A stretch of DNA of 64,000 bases. It comes from Archilochus colubris. Lineage: Eukaryota > Chordata > Aves > Apodiformes > Trochilidae. The stretch lies in the NCBI GenBank assembly GCA_023079485.1, contig CM041084.1:126146292-126210291 (forward strand), read 5' to 3'. Of this stretch, positions 49,109 to 62,300 are shown one piece after another. Every line of letters begins with the position of its first letter. The stretch's first letter is position 1. The notes beneath the pieces were generated by a model. That model did not search any database. It saw nothing but the letters and a program-made list of their open reading frames with translations, and had not been told where the DNA came from. Both the position numbers and the translations under genes were made by a program.

Positions 49109-51239
49109 GACAGTCCAAGAAAAAAAGGTCAAAAGAGGTCTCAGTATTGATTCCAACACTATCACATAAATGAAAACACATCTGTAGGATTTCCATTTAT
49201 CATCGTGGACATCATATAATTTTTTCAAATATATTTTCTATTTATTCAACAATAAGAAGAACTGCTGCAAGGAAACACCACGGGTTTGGAGGGACAGCTT
49301 GCGTGTGTTAAGATAGAAGGTGGAAGATTAGCTAATGTGAAGGTCAGAGACCAGGGATTTGCTGATAGAAAGAAAAATAATATTTTGCCTGGGAATTGAA
49401 GGATTTAGACCAGAGCCAAAATGTTGACTACTTCAGCTTTAATCATTAGAGAGAATTTTTTTCCTTCCACTGTCCTCTAGATCTAGCTGCACTATTGACA
49501 TTTTCTTAGAATTTAGGATTAATGTAAAGTCTCCATTGTATTTACTGTGGTTTGCATGCAGAACTGCCTTTGCTTTGCATGAAAGGTTCTGTCCTTTGGT
49601 AGGGATTACATTTTTATTCTTAAAGTACACATAAGATTATTTCAGTGTAATAATGCCAGAATAATTTTGGATCACCCTGCTTATTTGCTCTCATTCATAA
49701 CTGCCCCAAGTCTTTCCCCTGCATATATTCTGTCACAGCTCTAGACCCCAGAAATACATTAAAACAGCCTGAGACTAGGGGCTGGAATTATAGTAACATA
49801 GAAAGCATTGTTCTACCTGTAAATGAAGTCTGTTTTGTGTGGTCTCAGTAAGTCAAATGTAGGTATATCACCAGGCTTTATGTGAATATTATTGCTTTCC
49901 CACCCACAGAGCCACAGAAGGAAGCCTTCAGTGAAAACACATGGAAACTGCCTAAATTAATATGAAGTTGAAAACTGAGAAATACCTTTAATTCACAAAA
50001 GAAATTCTGATAGCTAGAATGAATCCAGCCCATTAACTGCTATGATCATCCCAGTTAAGTATGTCATATATACAACAGAATTAACAACCTCAGGGGTTGA
50101 TACCTAAGTATCTAGCTCCATGCCTTTGAGCATTTGGGACTTAGCTTCTTAAGTCTTTAAATTACTGATCTATAAATAGGATAACTTTCAAAACATTCCA
50201 GGTTAAATTTTTAGTTTTGCTACCCAACTATCAGTAAGAATTTAGGGAGGCAAGAAATTTTGTTCCCACTCCTCACAAGAAACATCTTTCAGAACAATCT
50301 CTGTGGTAAATTTTGTGGTAGCCTTTACCCATAAAAGAATATGATCAGTTTCTAAACACCATCCATGGATCCATATTTTCTTTTGTGATCTAGATTTGCA
50401 GCTGATTGTTTCTGTAGTTCAGCAGCATATCTTGGATCAGTTCATCTGAATAATTTCCAGCTTCTCACTGATATTTTAATGTAGCTTGTCCTACAGGATA
50501 TTTTTGTTTTCCTGAGTTCTTTTCCCATTATCATCCCAGCATACACCTGTTTCTTTTCACAACATAGTGGATACTTGTCATCATCTAGATTTTGCACACT
50601 GGTATTTCAAGGGTTTCTATAAACACACCAGCCAGAAATTCCTTCCATTCTGCAAAGCTAATGATCACTTGATCACATTTTATCTAATGTCTGACAGTTT
50701 CTGCAACAAGAACAATGGATGAAAAGGAATTCTTTACCACGTTTTTGGCAGAGTTCTTCAATATTTTATATAGCTTCTTAGTTACCAATGAAGTTTTCAA
50801 GAACAGTGAAAAGTTAACTCTGACTGACACAGATCTGCTTTTCTGCTCACTTCTTAAATAGCCACACATTTTATGTACAGCTCTGGTAACTCCCTCAGAG
50901 ATCATATTCATTGTGATACTGCCCTTGAGAAACTTTCCTCTGCTCTTGTTATTTCACAAAAAGATGCCAAAATAGTATTAATGCCATTATTAAATATGAT
51001 AGTTTTAGTCATATTTATTAATAATATTATTAACTGAAAGGGAGATGAATTCTTTCTCTGTTGTTCTCGGGGACTACATTCTTTTTTTCTGTGGTTGCTT
51101 CCACTGCTTCAAAGGATAGCTGCATTTTCTAGTAAATTGCTGAGTTTGGTAAATAGCTTGGTTTGGTTTTGAAAAGGCAGGTAATTGTGTAATTATGTAA
51201 TTATGTTTGTCAATTCTCAATCTTAAACATAGAATAATT

Positions 51240-51254
51240 AAAAAAAAAAAAAAG
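51240..51254. repeat. Poly-A run (A15)
   Basis: Fifteen adenines; a second A15 run follows at 51302-51316. Confidence 0.65.
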
Positions 51255-51301
51255 ATACGCATGCTATGTGCACCTGACATATAAAAACCAGCAAGAAATG
51301 G

Positions 51302-51316
51302 AAAAAAAAAAAAAAA
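51302..51316. repeat. Poly-A run (A15)
   Basis: Fifteen adenines about 50 bp after a similar run. Confidence 0.65.
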
Positions 51317-53201
51317 GGCTCAAAAGACAGAAGAGGAGCTCTCTTTTGGCAGGTTGTTTATCTAAATGTTCAATGCTGAGGAAATTTTGCTGTTTGCTAG
51401 AAAGAGAGCAAAGGAAAATGCAAATACAACTATTATATCACATCCAAATATTTCTGCTATCCCCCAGTGACTTCTTAGAGGACCAGTGTCACAGATAAAT
51501 TTTAAGCTTTTGGGTCATTACTGCAATATAGGTTGTCCCTTTCTGATGAGTATCTGAAGGAGGCATGAGACATCTTCCATGAGGAGGTGCAGGGCATTGC
51601 TCCTATGCTTCTCACTGGCCAGACCAGAGCAGTGGTTACAGCTTTATTCCCATTCTGTTGCTCCTCCCCTGATGACGGACCCTTGCTAAACTAGGACAAA
51701 AGGTTGTGTTCTTGGGTGAGCTCACCAACACTAATTCAGAAAGGACCCTGTGTAGGATAGACAAAGAAAGGTGTATTTCCTAACAACTTATTGCATCACA
51801 GACCGTCCTATGGATATGAAGAAGAGTGTTAGACTGCAGAAACTATAAGCTAGCAGATGGAGACTATCAGCCTACTGCAGAAATGTTTTTAAAATAATAC
51901 ATCAGATTAGGCACTTACAGCACAGGAAGATGGCACACTTGCAGCCATTTATGACATTTTTTGCATTTAATGGAAGCAAGCAGCTGCAGTGATCCTCTCA
52001 GCATTCTGCTTTTAGTTTGAAAGAGAATAGCTATGCTTGATGCTGCTGGGATTCAGTTAAAAGCAAATGAGTCATTGATATAGCCAAAGATAATAGCTGA
52101 ACTGAGAGCATATTTTGTATGAACTCTTTTTTCACAGAATTCACTGAGTCCCTGATATGATAAAACCTTCATCTAACATATCCCCCCTGCTGAGATGAAA
52201 GATGACTTTAACCTTGAATAATAACCTATACCAGGCTATCTTTCCCACTGAAATTAACCGAACTGATAACACTTAATATTGCTAAGCTTTAAAGGGTAGC
52301 AAAAATGTATGTTCTGTCCTTCTTTTCTCTTAAATTTCTTGCATCACCATCCTTGAAGAGTGTTCCCGCTTGGATACTCACCAGCTTGATGGACTGGCAT
52401 CTGGTCATGACTCCTTCAGGCTTTGCTTTTATGTTCAAGGAGGCTGCACACGCATCCCCACCCCCTCAAAGACCAGGGAACATTTTGCCACTGGTCTTCT
52501 CTCACTTTGCCAGTTCACCTTTACTCTCCCTTTACTCTGTAAGTAAAGTCCAAAGGCCCTGCAGCATCTTCACGTCTTCAAGCTTTTCCCTGGAGTTTGA
52601 GGAATCTGACTTACAAGTTTAACTTAGCTACTTGCTTTTTCTAGTTGCACTATCCAGGGTTCATGATTTTCTTGGAGCTGGTGTACCAGCACAGGTCAGA
52701 GATTTCAGTTACAGTACTGTTCAGCAGACAGTAGGAAATTTACCTGAGTGTCTTCCCTTTGCTTTTTCTCTCCTTTGCTGTAGGAAAGTTTTTCATTATT
52801 TGACTGAAGTTAGGAAGTTCTTAACAGAAGAGGACACAAGCTATGGTTTGACCACATCCTTCATGAGTTACACAAATATACAAAGGCCTGGTTTCACAAG
52901 TGATAAGAAGGTTGTTGCAAAACTAGCAAGGCAATAGATATTTAGAAGCATGAATCCCATCTGCTCTAAAGCAGTCATCTTATGTACTGTGAAGTTAATA
53001 TGCATACCTGCTCATTCATTATTCCCCTCCAGGACCACACGTGAAGACAAGGTTGTATCTGTTCACATGGCAGCTGTTCCCCCTCCAAATCCAGAAGGCC
53101 TAGTGCTTCATCTATTAAAAAAAAAAATAAAATTGGAAACACATTATTAATTTTGTCTTCCTAGAGTTTTTCTTGTGCTGGTTAGGCCAGGGAAGATAGA
53201 C

Positions 53202-53265
53202 TGGAAGGGTTGGACCAGACGATCATTGAGGTCACTTCCAATCTAACATTCTATGATTCTATGAT
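53202..53265 (+). mobile_element. CR1 3' tail, plus strand
   Basis: The terminal ~65 bp: TGGAAGGGTTGGACCAGACG, then GGTCACTTCCAATC and the tail ATTCTATGATTCTATGAT. It keeps the cleanest tail repeats in the window, so it may be one of the younger insertions. Confidence 0.82.
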
Positions 53266-53782
53266 ATCTCAGCATTTTATGCCCACCTCCTCCTACCTTG
53301 CTGCATTCCCTATCACCATATGTGTCTCCCTACCTAGGCCCATAGGACAAACAGCAGTCAGAGAGCTGTTCTTGGGATCCATCACTGCAGAGCAACTTGT
53401 GGTAGGCATTGAAGACAAATTTGAATGACACCTCTTCTCTCAAGGGTGGAAATACAGCATGACTGAGCACAGCTTGAAGGAAGGCAACATAATATCCTTG
53501 GCTATCCTACAATAGGATAGCCCTACCTACTGTTTTTCCTCACATTCTGAGGAATAAAATGTTTTGGGGAGGCTTGGGGAGGGAATAGAAAAATCTATTG
53601 ACCCAGTTGAAGGCCTGCATACACCAAGTTTATAAAAATTAAGTCAGAAACCAGAAAAATTCCCAACAAGATCCCCAGGTTATCACAGGATTCACATTGT
53701 GTATATTTCAAGATGACATTACAGTATCGTTTCTCTGTGCAGCTCTTGAGATCAGCTGCAGCAAAGATGGGCTCAACAATCC

Positions 53783-53805
53783 AAAAAAAAAAAAAAAAAA
53801 AAAAA
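53783..53805. repeat. Poly-A run (A23)
   Basis: Twenty-three adenines. No retroposed body or target duplication was identified. Confidence 0.7.
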
Positions 53806-54069
53806 GACTTGCAGATATTAATGAATGTAGATTTCGTCTAGAGACAGAAAACTACCCTAAGCAATTTAAAGGATAAATCCATTCAGAAAATTGCCTTCTG
53901 ATACCATAATTGAGGTTTTTTGGCAAAGAATGGCCATTTCATCAAGCCCACTATTTTTTACACCTCACCCTGTGGGTAGACCATATTGTCTGACTTAGTT
54001 ATGCACTTTTATAGCTTCTTTGTTTAGAGATAAAGAGCATTGTTTCTCTTTTCCATTGCATATTAACAT

Positions 54070-54110
54070 GGAGAGGAAAGGGAAAGAGAGAGGGAGAAGG
54101 AGAGGGAGAG
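54070..54110. repeat. Purine (GGGAGA-type) tract
   Basis: Forty-one consecutive purines on the plus strand, mostly GGAGA-like units. Confidence 0.65.
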
Positions 54111-54211
54111 CTTCCTACATTTCCCTGATTCCTGTGGTCAGTCACAGGAGTGAAGGAATTAATGCCAGTCCCATCTCTTCCCCTGGTGAGGACACCGTAT
54201 ACTGCAATATA

Positions 54212-54708
54212 CCCTCAGCCTCCTTTTCTCCAAAATGAGTAATCCAAAGTACCTCAGCCACTCCTCATAAATCATCCCTTCCAAGCCCTTCATCATCCTC
54301 ACTGCTCTCCTTTGGACACTTTCCAAAAGCTTGACAAAAAGTTTTTTTATACTGCCATGCCCAAAACTGCACATAGTACTCGAGGTGAGGCCGTACCAGT
54401 GCAGAGCAGAGTGGGACAACCACCTCCCTCAGCTGGCTGGTGACACTGTGCTTGGTGCATCCCAGGACACCACTGTCCCTCCTGGCTTCCAGGGCACAGT
54501 GCTGGCTCACATTCAATTTGCCATCAACCAGCATATCCAGGTCCTTCTCTGTCACGCTGCTCTCCAGCCACTCATTCCCCAGTCTGCACTTGCCACCAGG
54601 GCTGCCCCATTCCAGGTGCAGAATTTGGGTCTTGCCCTTGTTAACCTTCATGTGGTTGGTGATTGGCCATCTCTCTAACCTGTCAAAGATGTGCCCCCCA
54701 GTCTTCAC
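54212..54708 (-). mobile_element. CR1 LINE fragment (ORF2 C-terminal half), minus strand
   Basis: On the minus strand it reads from the KCKVLHL-equivalent region (54660-54600) through LGNEWLESSVTEKDLDMLVDG and LVRPHLEYYVQFWAWQ. It then reaches LEKRRLR (about 54215), where it stops. A 175-codon frame (54265-54792) covers most of it, and the last part lies in another frame. The 3' UTR and tail are missing, so the 3' end was lost. Its detail differs from the 1.7 kb and 56 kb copies, which suggests another CR1 subfamily. Confidence 0.9.
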
Positions 54709-55967
54709 ATTGCTATTGTGGACCCATAGACAGCCAAGCTTTTTTCTTCTACTCCAAATACAGAAAGTAACCAAAGACAGGATGCTAAGCATGATTTACA
54801 CATGCCATAGCATTAAATAAGCATCTGTCCACTCACTCTACTTCAGCTGTAGTAATATACTTTTTATCATGGAGCTCCAGCTGCTTCAGGTCCCCAGAAA
54901 CCACGTGCTGGCAGAAGTACTGCTTGGAACTGAAGCTGGTGACCAAAGGCTGAGCATCTCTTAGCTTCACTCCTGCAACAGGTGATCCCTCAGGAAGCAA
55001 AGTTCCTCTACTTCACTGTAATACTTTTTCCAATAACCAGGTCCTCTGGGACCAGGCTTGAAGATATCATCACCAGCAGAGGTTTAGTTGATATAAATTC
55101 ACCCATTTAGGCTTTTTAACATTTTTTTTTTACATTTTATTCTTTTATTTTATTTTATGGTAGTGTGTAATTTTATCAGCTTCCCTGACTTCTACCTTCA
55201 GGAATAGCTTTTTCTCTGCCCTTTCAATATATGTGTCTTTCTACTACAGCTCCCCACGATTATCTCACTGCAAAACTTAAAATTATGTGCCACATCACAG
55301 CCTTGCTTCAAGGATTTTCACTGAAGAACTCAAAGAGCCAGAGTGGTTCCTAAGATAATTTAAGTGAGACTGATCTTTCCCTCTCTTGTCTTCAGGGCAT
55401 GTGTCTAGAGGTAGCAAAAACGAAGCTCTGAAAACTTTCTCAATGAAAAAAAAAAACCCACCTTGATTCATTCTACTTATCTAAAGGCTCATTACTGCAA
55501 CTGTGATATTAAGGCATTCTCAAAATAATTTCTTTCTGACATGCACTCTGCTGATGTACCATAAAAGCTTTTAAAAATATCTCCCTTCACCTTTGATACT
55601 CATTCACACAGAAAAACCCAGTTGTTGAATTTCTAAATGTTAATTCACAGCTATTTATTCATCATATTTAAGATTTTTTTGAATTAGTACCTGTTATATA
55701 GTTTTCAGTCATTTAAATGTCATCATCACTCACCTATCTGCATACACAGTTGCTGAGATTTCTGGAAAATCTTTATTAACATATAGAAAAAAGAAAGGCT
55801 TGCTCAGACTATTCAGTGTTTAGACAGACTTTACTAAAAAAAAAATTCTTAAAGTATCAGTGAAAGTAAACTGGTTTTGCAACTGGAAACAAACAAATTA
55901 ATGCAGTTTTATATCGGTTATCTCAAAGACATGTACATATTACAGTTAATTTCAAAGTATCCCTGTT
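54709..55967. other. No gene seen
   Basis: About 1.26 kb of AT-rich sequence with a TTTTA-rich stretch near 55130-55160. Nothing recognisable. Confidence 0.45.
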
Positions 55968-56385
55968 TATAGAATCATAGAATAAAATAACTAAATCAGG
56001 TTGCTCAGAGCCTCATCAAGCCTCACCTTGGATGTCAACAGGGATGAGGCCTCAGCTACCTCCCTGGGCATCCTGTTCCATTTTTCCACTACCCTTGGAT
56101 CATGTCCAGTTTTTCATCCACCATCCTGAAGTCCTTTTCTGCAGGGCTGCTTTCTAAAACCTCATCCCCAAGCCTGTACTGATAGTGCAGATCATTCTGA
56201 CCCATGTGCAAGACCCTGCACTTGGTCTTGTTGAACCTCATGAAATTCACCTGGGCCCACCCCTCCATTTTGTTCATCTCCTTCTGGCTGACATCCCATC
56301 CCTCTGGCTTCTGGACAGCACCATCCAACCCGGTGCCATCTGAAAACTTGCTGATGGTGCACTCAATCCCATTAAACACTCAGGC
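55968..56385 (-). mobile_element. CR1 LINE fragment with internal deletion, minus strand
   Basis: It starts with the inverted tail TATAGAATCATAGAAT (3' end) and antisense 3' UTR/ORF2-end sequence to about 56095 (GGCATCCTGTTCCA). It then jumps to the thumb and palm part of ORF2: EKLDM-like at 56100, AEKDF, YRLGDEVLESS, KTKCRVLH and the palm remnant FSDGT (about 56350). Roughly 500 bp of the expected intervening ORF2 is absent. The palm F-A-D-D is F-S-D-G. The element ends at about 56385 near GIECTISKF. Confidence 0.88.
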
Positions 56386-59300
56386 ACTTTCAAGTGTATT
56401 CAGAAAAGAAAACAAAGCATAACATTTCAGAAATATGATACATCTGCTTCTGAAGTTAGGATTTCCTTAACGTATTTTTAATCACTTAATCTTATAAATG
56501 GAAAGATCTCTTAATCTGAATCCCAATTCAACTGACTCAGGGAGATGAGTATATACACAGGCAGTTAGGTGACTTCATAGCAGTGGGATTCAATAATTTA
56601 AAGATGTACAGAGTTTGTGAGCAGTAAGCATTCTTTGGAAAGGGCATTGATGGCCCGAGGGTAAAACATTCACTGAAATTATAATTAGAAATCATTTGAA
56701 TTATAATATCTTACTGAGGTCCATTCACAGCTGGATCCCTGTTATTGTAGCCTCTAGGTAAGCAAACAACATGAAGAATGTCTAAATGAGTCTTTGGGTA
56801 GGAATTGAATCTGCTTGTAGCATAGAAAGAAAAATATATATTTAAAAATCACATGCAGGGAGGAGAATAAAGTAAAATGTGGGTTCCTTTTCCCTTCCTA
56901 GAACTTGTCATATCTTAAGACTTGCGTGTGTACTTTTGCACCATTCACAATTTTATACTCTCTCTTCTTCCACTCCAGATGTTTTTTATACTTGAAGTCA
57001 AGGTGACTTCTGTACTTAACAGTAGAGTATCAAACTGTACTCTTAAGAATTCAGAGGTAGATACACGGTGTGCAGACTTGAAGCTGGAAAAATTAAAGAG
57101 TCATGCCCTGACTGCCCTGTATGGCCAAGATGAGTCACCTTGTGCCTAATTCAATGGCCTGAGGCCAACAGTAATCGAAGTTTTTTAGCAGAACATCCTC
57201 CAGGTACTCACATTCCTCGTTTTGGCAACTTTTGGAGCAGTGATTTTACAATACCTGGGCTCATGCAGGACCTACCATATTCATGGTAATTAAGTTGCTG
57301 TTCTTAAGGGCATTGCCACCAGATTGCTGTTTGCTCCAATAAAAGGGGTAAGAAAATGAAGTAAAAGCAGAGCACAGGGTAAGATTGTCCCTACAGATAG
57401 TTACAAAGCACCTGACAAAGGCAGAATCTGTTCCTTAACTTTTTTCACAAGAGTCGTTCCACATAACCAGAAACCTTCATATGGGTGATGGCTGCAGCAC
57501 TGAGGACTACTGGGCAATAATTCACACTTTCAGACACTTCAGCCAATCCAAGAAATATTTATTTGAAACTGAATACAATTTAAACACTCATTTCTGTGTT
57601 GACTTGTTGACGAGCTCACCCCCTCTTTCTGTTCCCACCATAAATGCAACCAAGACATAACTCTTCTTGTTCTGTCTTGGGCTCTGTGCTCCTCAGGACA
57701 AAGTGCTCTTTAAAAGATTTTAAGTCTTCCAAATATAGTTTTAATTCTGATTTCCCTGTCAATATGAATTTTCACTTGTTTGCCAAGATCTCTTCTCTGA
57801 AGCATTATAAAACATGTAAAGTCATCCACTCAGCACCAGTAACAGCCTAACATGGTCGGGAATAGGCTCTTGGTGAGTGTCTTTGGCTGCAGCCTCCACA
57901 AGGGCTCTAAGATGCCCATAGCCTTGGATTTCCTCTAATCCTTCCTTTCATCTGACCCTTCTCTCATGGCTTTTCCCCACTGCTTTAGCTGAAATGATTC
58001 CACACCTCCTGATCCAGTCACCTTGTCACAGCTACAGCCTCCAGTCTTATCCTTTGGCCCAACAGCAAATGTCCACTCCCTTGAGCACACCCCAAAAGCT
58101 TTTCCTCCCTAATTAAAAGGTTGCTAAATTGAGATGATGAGGGTGGTGGGTGGGAGCCAGGATACTGTAAACTACATAGGGGAAAAAGTATGAGAAGTAA
58201 TCTATACATACATAAACACTATGCTGCAGCTAAAATAGTTCATCAATTCTATATTTGTTATATGTCACTAAAAATAAAATTTAGTTCCATTGAATTATGA
58301 CCAAGGAAACAAATAGATGTTCCCCCCTTTCTGTTTAAAAGTGTTGGTTCCATGACATTGGGATGTTGCCTTCTTGCCCTGCACCACCAACTAACTACCC
58401 TTAGTCCCAATTGGTCATGGGCAGGATTTTCATCTCAAATCTGTGAGATATTCTGAGCAAAGTTAGGAACAAGAACTTGACTGCAGTTCCTTAACAACAG
58501 CAAAGCAGAAATATAAAAGGTGTTAGCTCTTTTTATGAGAGATGGGACAGCTGTGGAATGCAGGCCAATTAAACAGACATGCCAATTGTATTACTGTCTT
58601 CTCCAAGTGCTTTATCTGGTGTTTATACCTTGCAAGCACACTGGGGCTGGGTGGTCTTAATGTGCACTGCAGCACCTTCCTGCTGTTATTTTACCTAACA
58701 GAGTCTTGGCAGAGTTGTCATTTCAATTTTTCATCCTTTCTCCTTGTACAGATTCAATCACTTGTCAAGTAATCATCTAGATATCAAACCACTTAGTCTA
58801 TCTATTTTATCCTTATTTTTTTAAATCTGGGTAGGTTGCACTGCCCTAAGAGCTTCCCAATGTGCTTAGGCATTTAAGCACATCTCTCTCTTGCCTTAAC
58901 ACTGGGAGTCAAAAGTAATAAGTTATTTTATACATCTATTTGCTATAGTAAAATTTGGGTTGGTATTTTTTTTCTTTCAGAAAGTGTTATTTTGTCATAG
59001 GAAATTGAAAATATTTTAATGGAATGAGAAATGAAAAATTGTCTGGAAAGAACAAGCCTATCCTGCAGACAGCTGAAGAATTAAAGTTCAGCTTATTAAA
59101 AATATATTCTGACAGATATTTTCTGGCTGTAAATACTGATTTGATTTAACAACAACCTGTCAAAATTGTTGATGGAAATGAGGCAGGGAAGCCGGTGTCA
59201 CCTGCCCTGCCTTCCCAGCTCCTTAGCTCTCAGGGTGTACAGATTTTTGGTCACCAAGCTCACTGGAAAGGGAGAGGTTGAAAGTGCTGACCAGCTGCCT

Positions 59301-62300
59301 GGCTTCCTCAATTCCCTGTCTGGCCAAGAGTCAGTTCCTTGATCACGTTATTTTATTAAAATGTAATTTTACATTAAATCTCATAAGGAAAAATTCTAAA
59401 AATACCATTCCATGGAAAATTTCTCATTCCCAAATTCTTTCCAAATCAAAATGGTAAATAAATTGAAAATAGAAAAGCTTCCCTGTGCTTCAAATCACAC
59501 AGTATGTCAGACCAGTAATCAATAAAATGGTGGTTCTACCACTGAAGCCTAGAAGAAACATTATTCCCTGAACACCATTGCTGCTGCCTTGGATGATTAA
59601 ATTGGGCCATGCTGCAGCTGCTAAGAATGGAGCCACTGGCTTTTAACAGAGCTGGGATTTTCCCTCTTTTTGTAGCTGAAACACTTCATAGCATAGCATA
59701 AAACACTTTAGAGCTTCATAGTGTAGCTCCAGCCATGCACAGCCCACTAAAGAGACCACCTTTGTAAGGCCTGCCATTGGTACCCATGCTCAGCCAGTGG
59801 TAATGCTTCTGGTGGCTTCAGTGAGTGTTGAGGATTACACAAGAAAACTGAGAAAAATGGTTAAGAGTCTGAAAAGATTTACATAGGGAAAAGAATGAGT
59901 CTCAAAACACATGCAGCTTAGCTAAGCAGTGACTCAGAGGGATCTGATTGCCATCCACAAATATTTCAGAGAGGTTAAATGCATGGGTGGGGAGGAACTA
60001 CTCAGGATAACAAGAGAAAGGAAGCAGGATGATTGCAGACAATTTAAACTGAACTGCAGGCATAGCTTCTCAATAGCTTGACTGGTTAGAGCATGGAACA
60101 ATTTGCAAGTGAGACAGTGGTGGTCTCAACATTTTGGCCATTTACTGCCAGATGGGGAAAACATGTGGTGATGAATAATCCTGTTGTAGAAGTGGATGAA
60201 CTTCACAGAGCTTCCATAAAGCTTTTTCTATTCTGCTTTCAAGATTCTGGGATCTCAGGATGAAGAAAGTAGAAGCAGATGAAACAGGTAGAGACAGGTA
60301 CAGTTTTACTTTAAGAATGCAGTATCCCTAAGTAACTAGGATTTATTTTAATTTTTTATTCTGTGTCATTTTAACCTCCTCTTTTAAAAATCATCCTATT
60401 ATTTCACTCCCTCCAACCTGAAATATTTGTAGTTTAATAGCACTGAATTAAAGTGGAACCAAAAGAAGCAGAAACCAACAGCATTTCTCCTTGCTTAAAA
60501 CTAAACGACAATCATTATGCTGAATAATACTTAAATAGGCTTAGAGAATCCTGTAGTTACATCAGCATGAAAAGATATATATGCACATTTTCATCCTTTT
60601 CTGTTCTTGGGTGATGAAAAAATTAATGACATTTATATAGCAGTGCTTTTACTGAGAGAACAGTTGCAGCATAAGCTAATTTCACGGAAGACAAACAAAT
60701 CACATTTCACTTGTAAGTGTTAGGCACTTGGCTAAAGGAGTGTAGCATTAAAGCTCTGGGTTTATATAGTTTGGAGAGAAGCATGCATCCAGATGAAATA
60801 ACAGCATCACGTAGGCCAGGGCTGAGCACATTTCTTACATCAGTAATGACTTTTGGGACTTAGAGTGGCACAAACAGCATCACCATCTCAGCTTTACAGG
60901 ACAAATGAGAGAGTCTGAAGTGCAATGTATGCTCGATTCAAGAGAGGGATGGATAACATTTGTACCACCTACAGACAGAAAGGAAAACACTGCAGATTTG
61001 AAAATATCTCTTTTGAAATGAACCTGGCTTTCCATTTCTTGAAAAGTGTTTTTTTCTAGGGGTTGTGATAATGCACAGCATAGTAAAAAATATCATACTT
61101 AGACAAAGGAATGATTTTTAATTCAAACAAGATGCTTGTCCAGACACATTTACATTACCTAAAATCTGACTTGTGTAATGCAAGCAGAAAGCAGAAATCA
61201 CAATCTCACCATAGTTTCAATTTCATGAACCAGCATTTTCTGTATGGTCTTCTTTAACTACCCACACCTTTTTCAAGCCCCTCATCAACCCAAATCTGAT
61301 CTACAGCAGAACATACTGAATGACCATGAAGTAAGTTCTTGATAATAGGAAGCTGTAAACTCATGCACTGACATATCTTTCCAACAGTCTGCTGTCCTTA
61401 GCCATCAAAGGCTTTCAAAAGCACCTAACTTTAAGCTTGGAAAATGTTTGGAAGAGAAAAAATGTGCTTACAGTTCAGCAGTTATGTAAATGAGAGAAAA
61501 TAAGGGCAGAAGCTGTCATGTCATATAATTCATATTAATTGCAGTTCATGCTGTTGACTAAATGCTTAATATTAAACGACTGAACAAAGATACATGAGAC
61601 TGATAGAACAGGTTTCCTGGAATAAATTATCTTTCAGGAAGAGAGTAAAGGAGTTATGCTCTATGTCCTCCTTTTTGTTTCGGGACTCTTGGAGCACAGA
61701 GCGACACAAAAGAGGTCATGAAATAGAATGAGGACAGAGCTGTTGGGAAAAGCACGGAGCACCTGTACAGTGTGTGAAAACACAGTGACTGAGGGGCCAG
61801 GGGAGGGGCAGAAGAGCAGAAATGAGATGCAGGTAAAGTACAGCTCAATCAAACTTCAGATGGTTTGTCCAAAGAAGCACCTGCTGTGGACAAAACATCA
61901 CCTGGGCAGATTGCTGGTGGGAGGAAAGTGCAAAGCTAGAAATCAGGGTAAAAAGATCACAGTGATTAAAACAGAGAGGATGAAGGGCTGGACAAAGATT
62001 TTGGGAATAAATTCAGGGAGGTTGCATCTATATTGGCCCAGATTCTAGGATTTTTCCTACATAAAGGGACCTTCAGTTTTCCTAGTTTTTCTGTTTTTCT
62101 AGCCACACTGCTCTCCCCCAGTGGAACCCTTCAACATGAATTTTTGAGTGCAAGATCCATCAGCCTTTGCATGAAGGTGGTTACTGATGCAGGGAAATAA
62201 GTTACAATTTCATATAATTGGCAAAACTGAATAGTTCTGATAGTTTTTTTTCCTTGCCTTGCCCGCTGCTCAGGCTCTGTGATATGTCCTGAACATCAGC

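Larger units (their letters stand above)
44951..53201. other. Long stretch with no confirmed gene
   Basis: About 8 kb of unique-looking DNA. It contains a purine tract (45852-45895), three long A runs, the CCAAT-box island (48640-48900) with a downstream small ORF, and a 645-nt frame with one stop (52293-52937) that I cannot assign. Nothing else is recognisable. Confidence 0.45.
53266..54211. other. No gene seen; two simple repeats
   Basis: About 950 bp with an A23 run and a purine tract (listed separately) and nothing else recognisable. Confidence 0.45.

Noticed and set aside
53783..53805. A23 run as tail of a retroposed copy
   Set aside because: The sequence before it is not recognisable as any transcript and no target duplication was seen.
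54440..54820. 126-codon plus-strand ORF
   Set aside because: A shadow of the minus-strand CR1 ORF2 in the same place.
59936..60120. Possible very old CR1/L3-like ORF2 end (GATCTGATTGCCATCC, then a weak NNLQVRQ-like run)
   Set aside because: Similarity is too weak by eye. A profile search against CR1/L3 families would decide.
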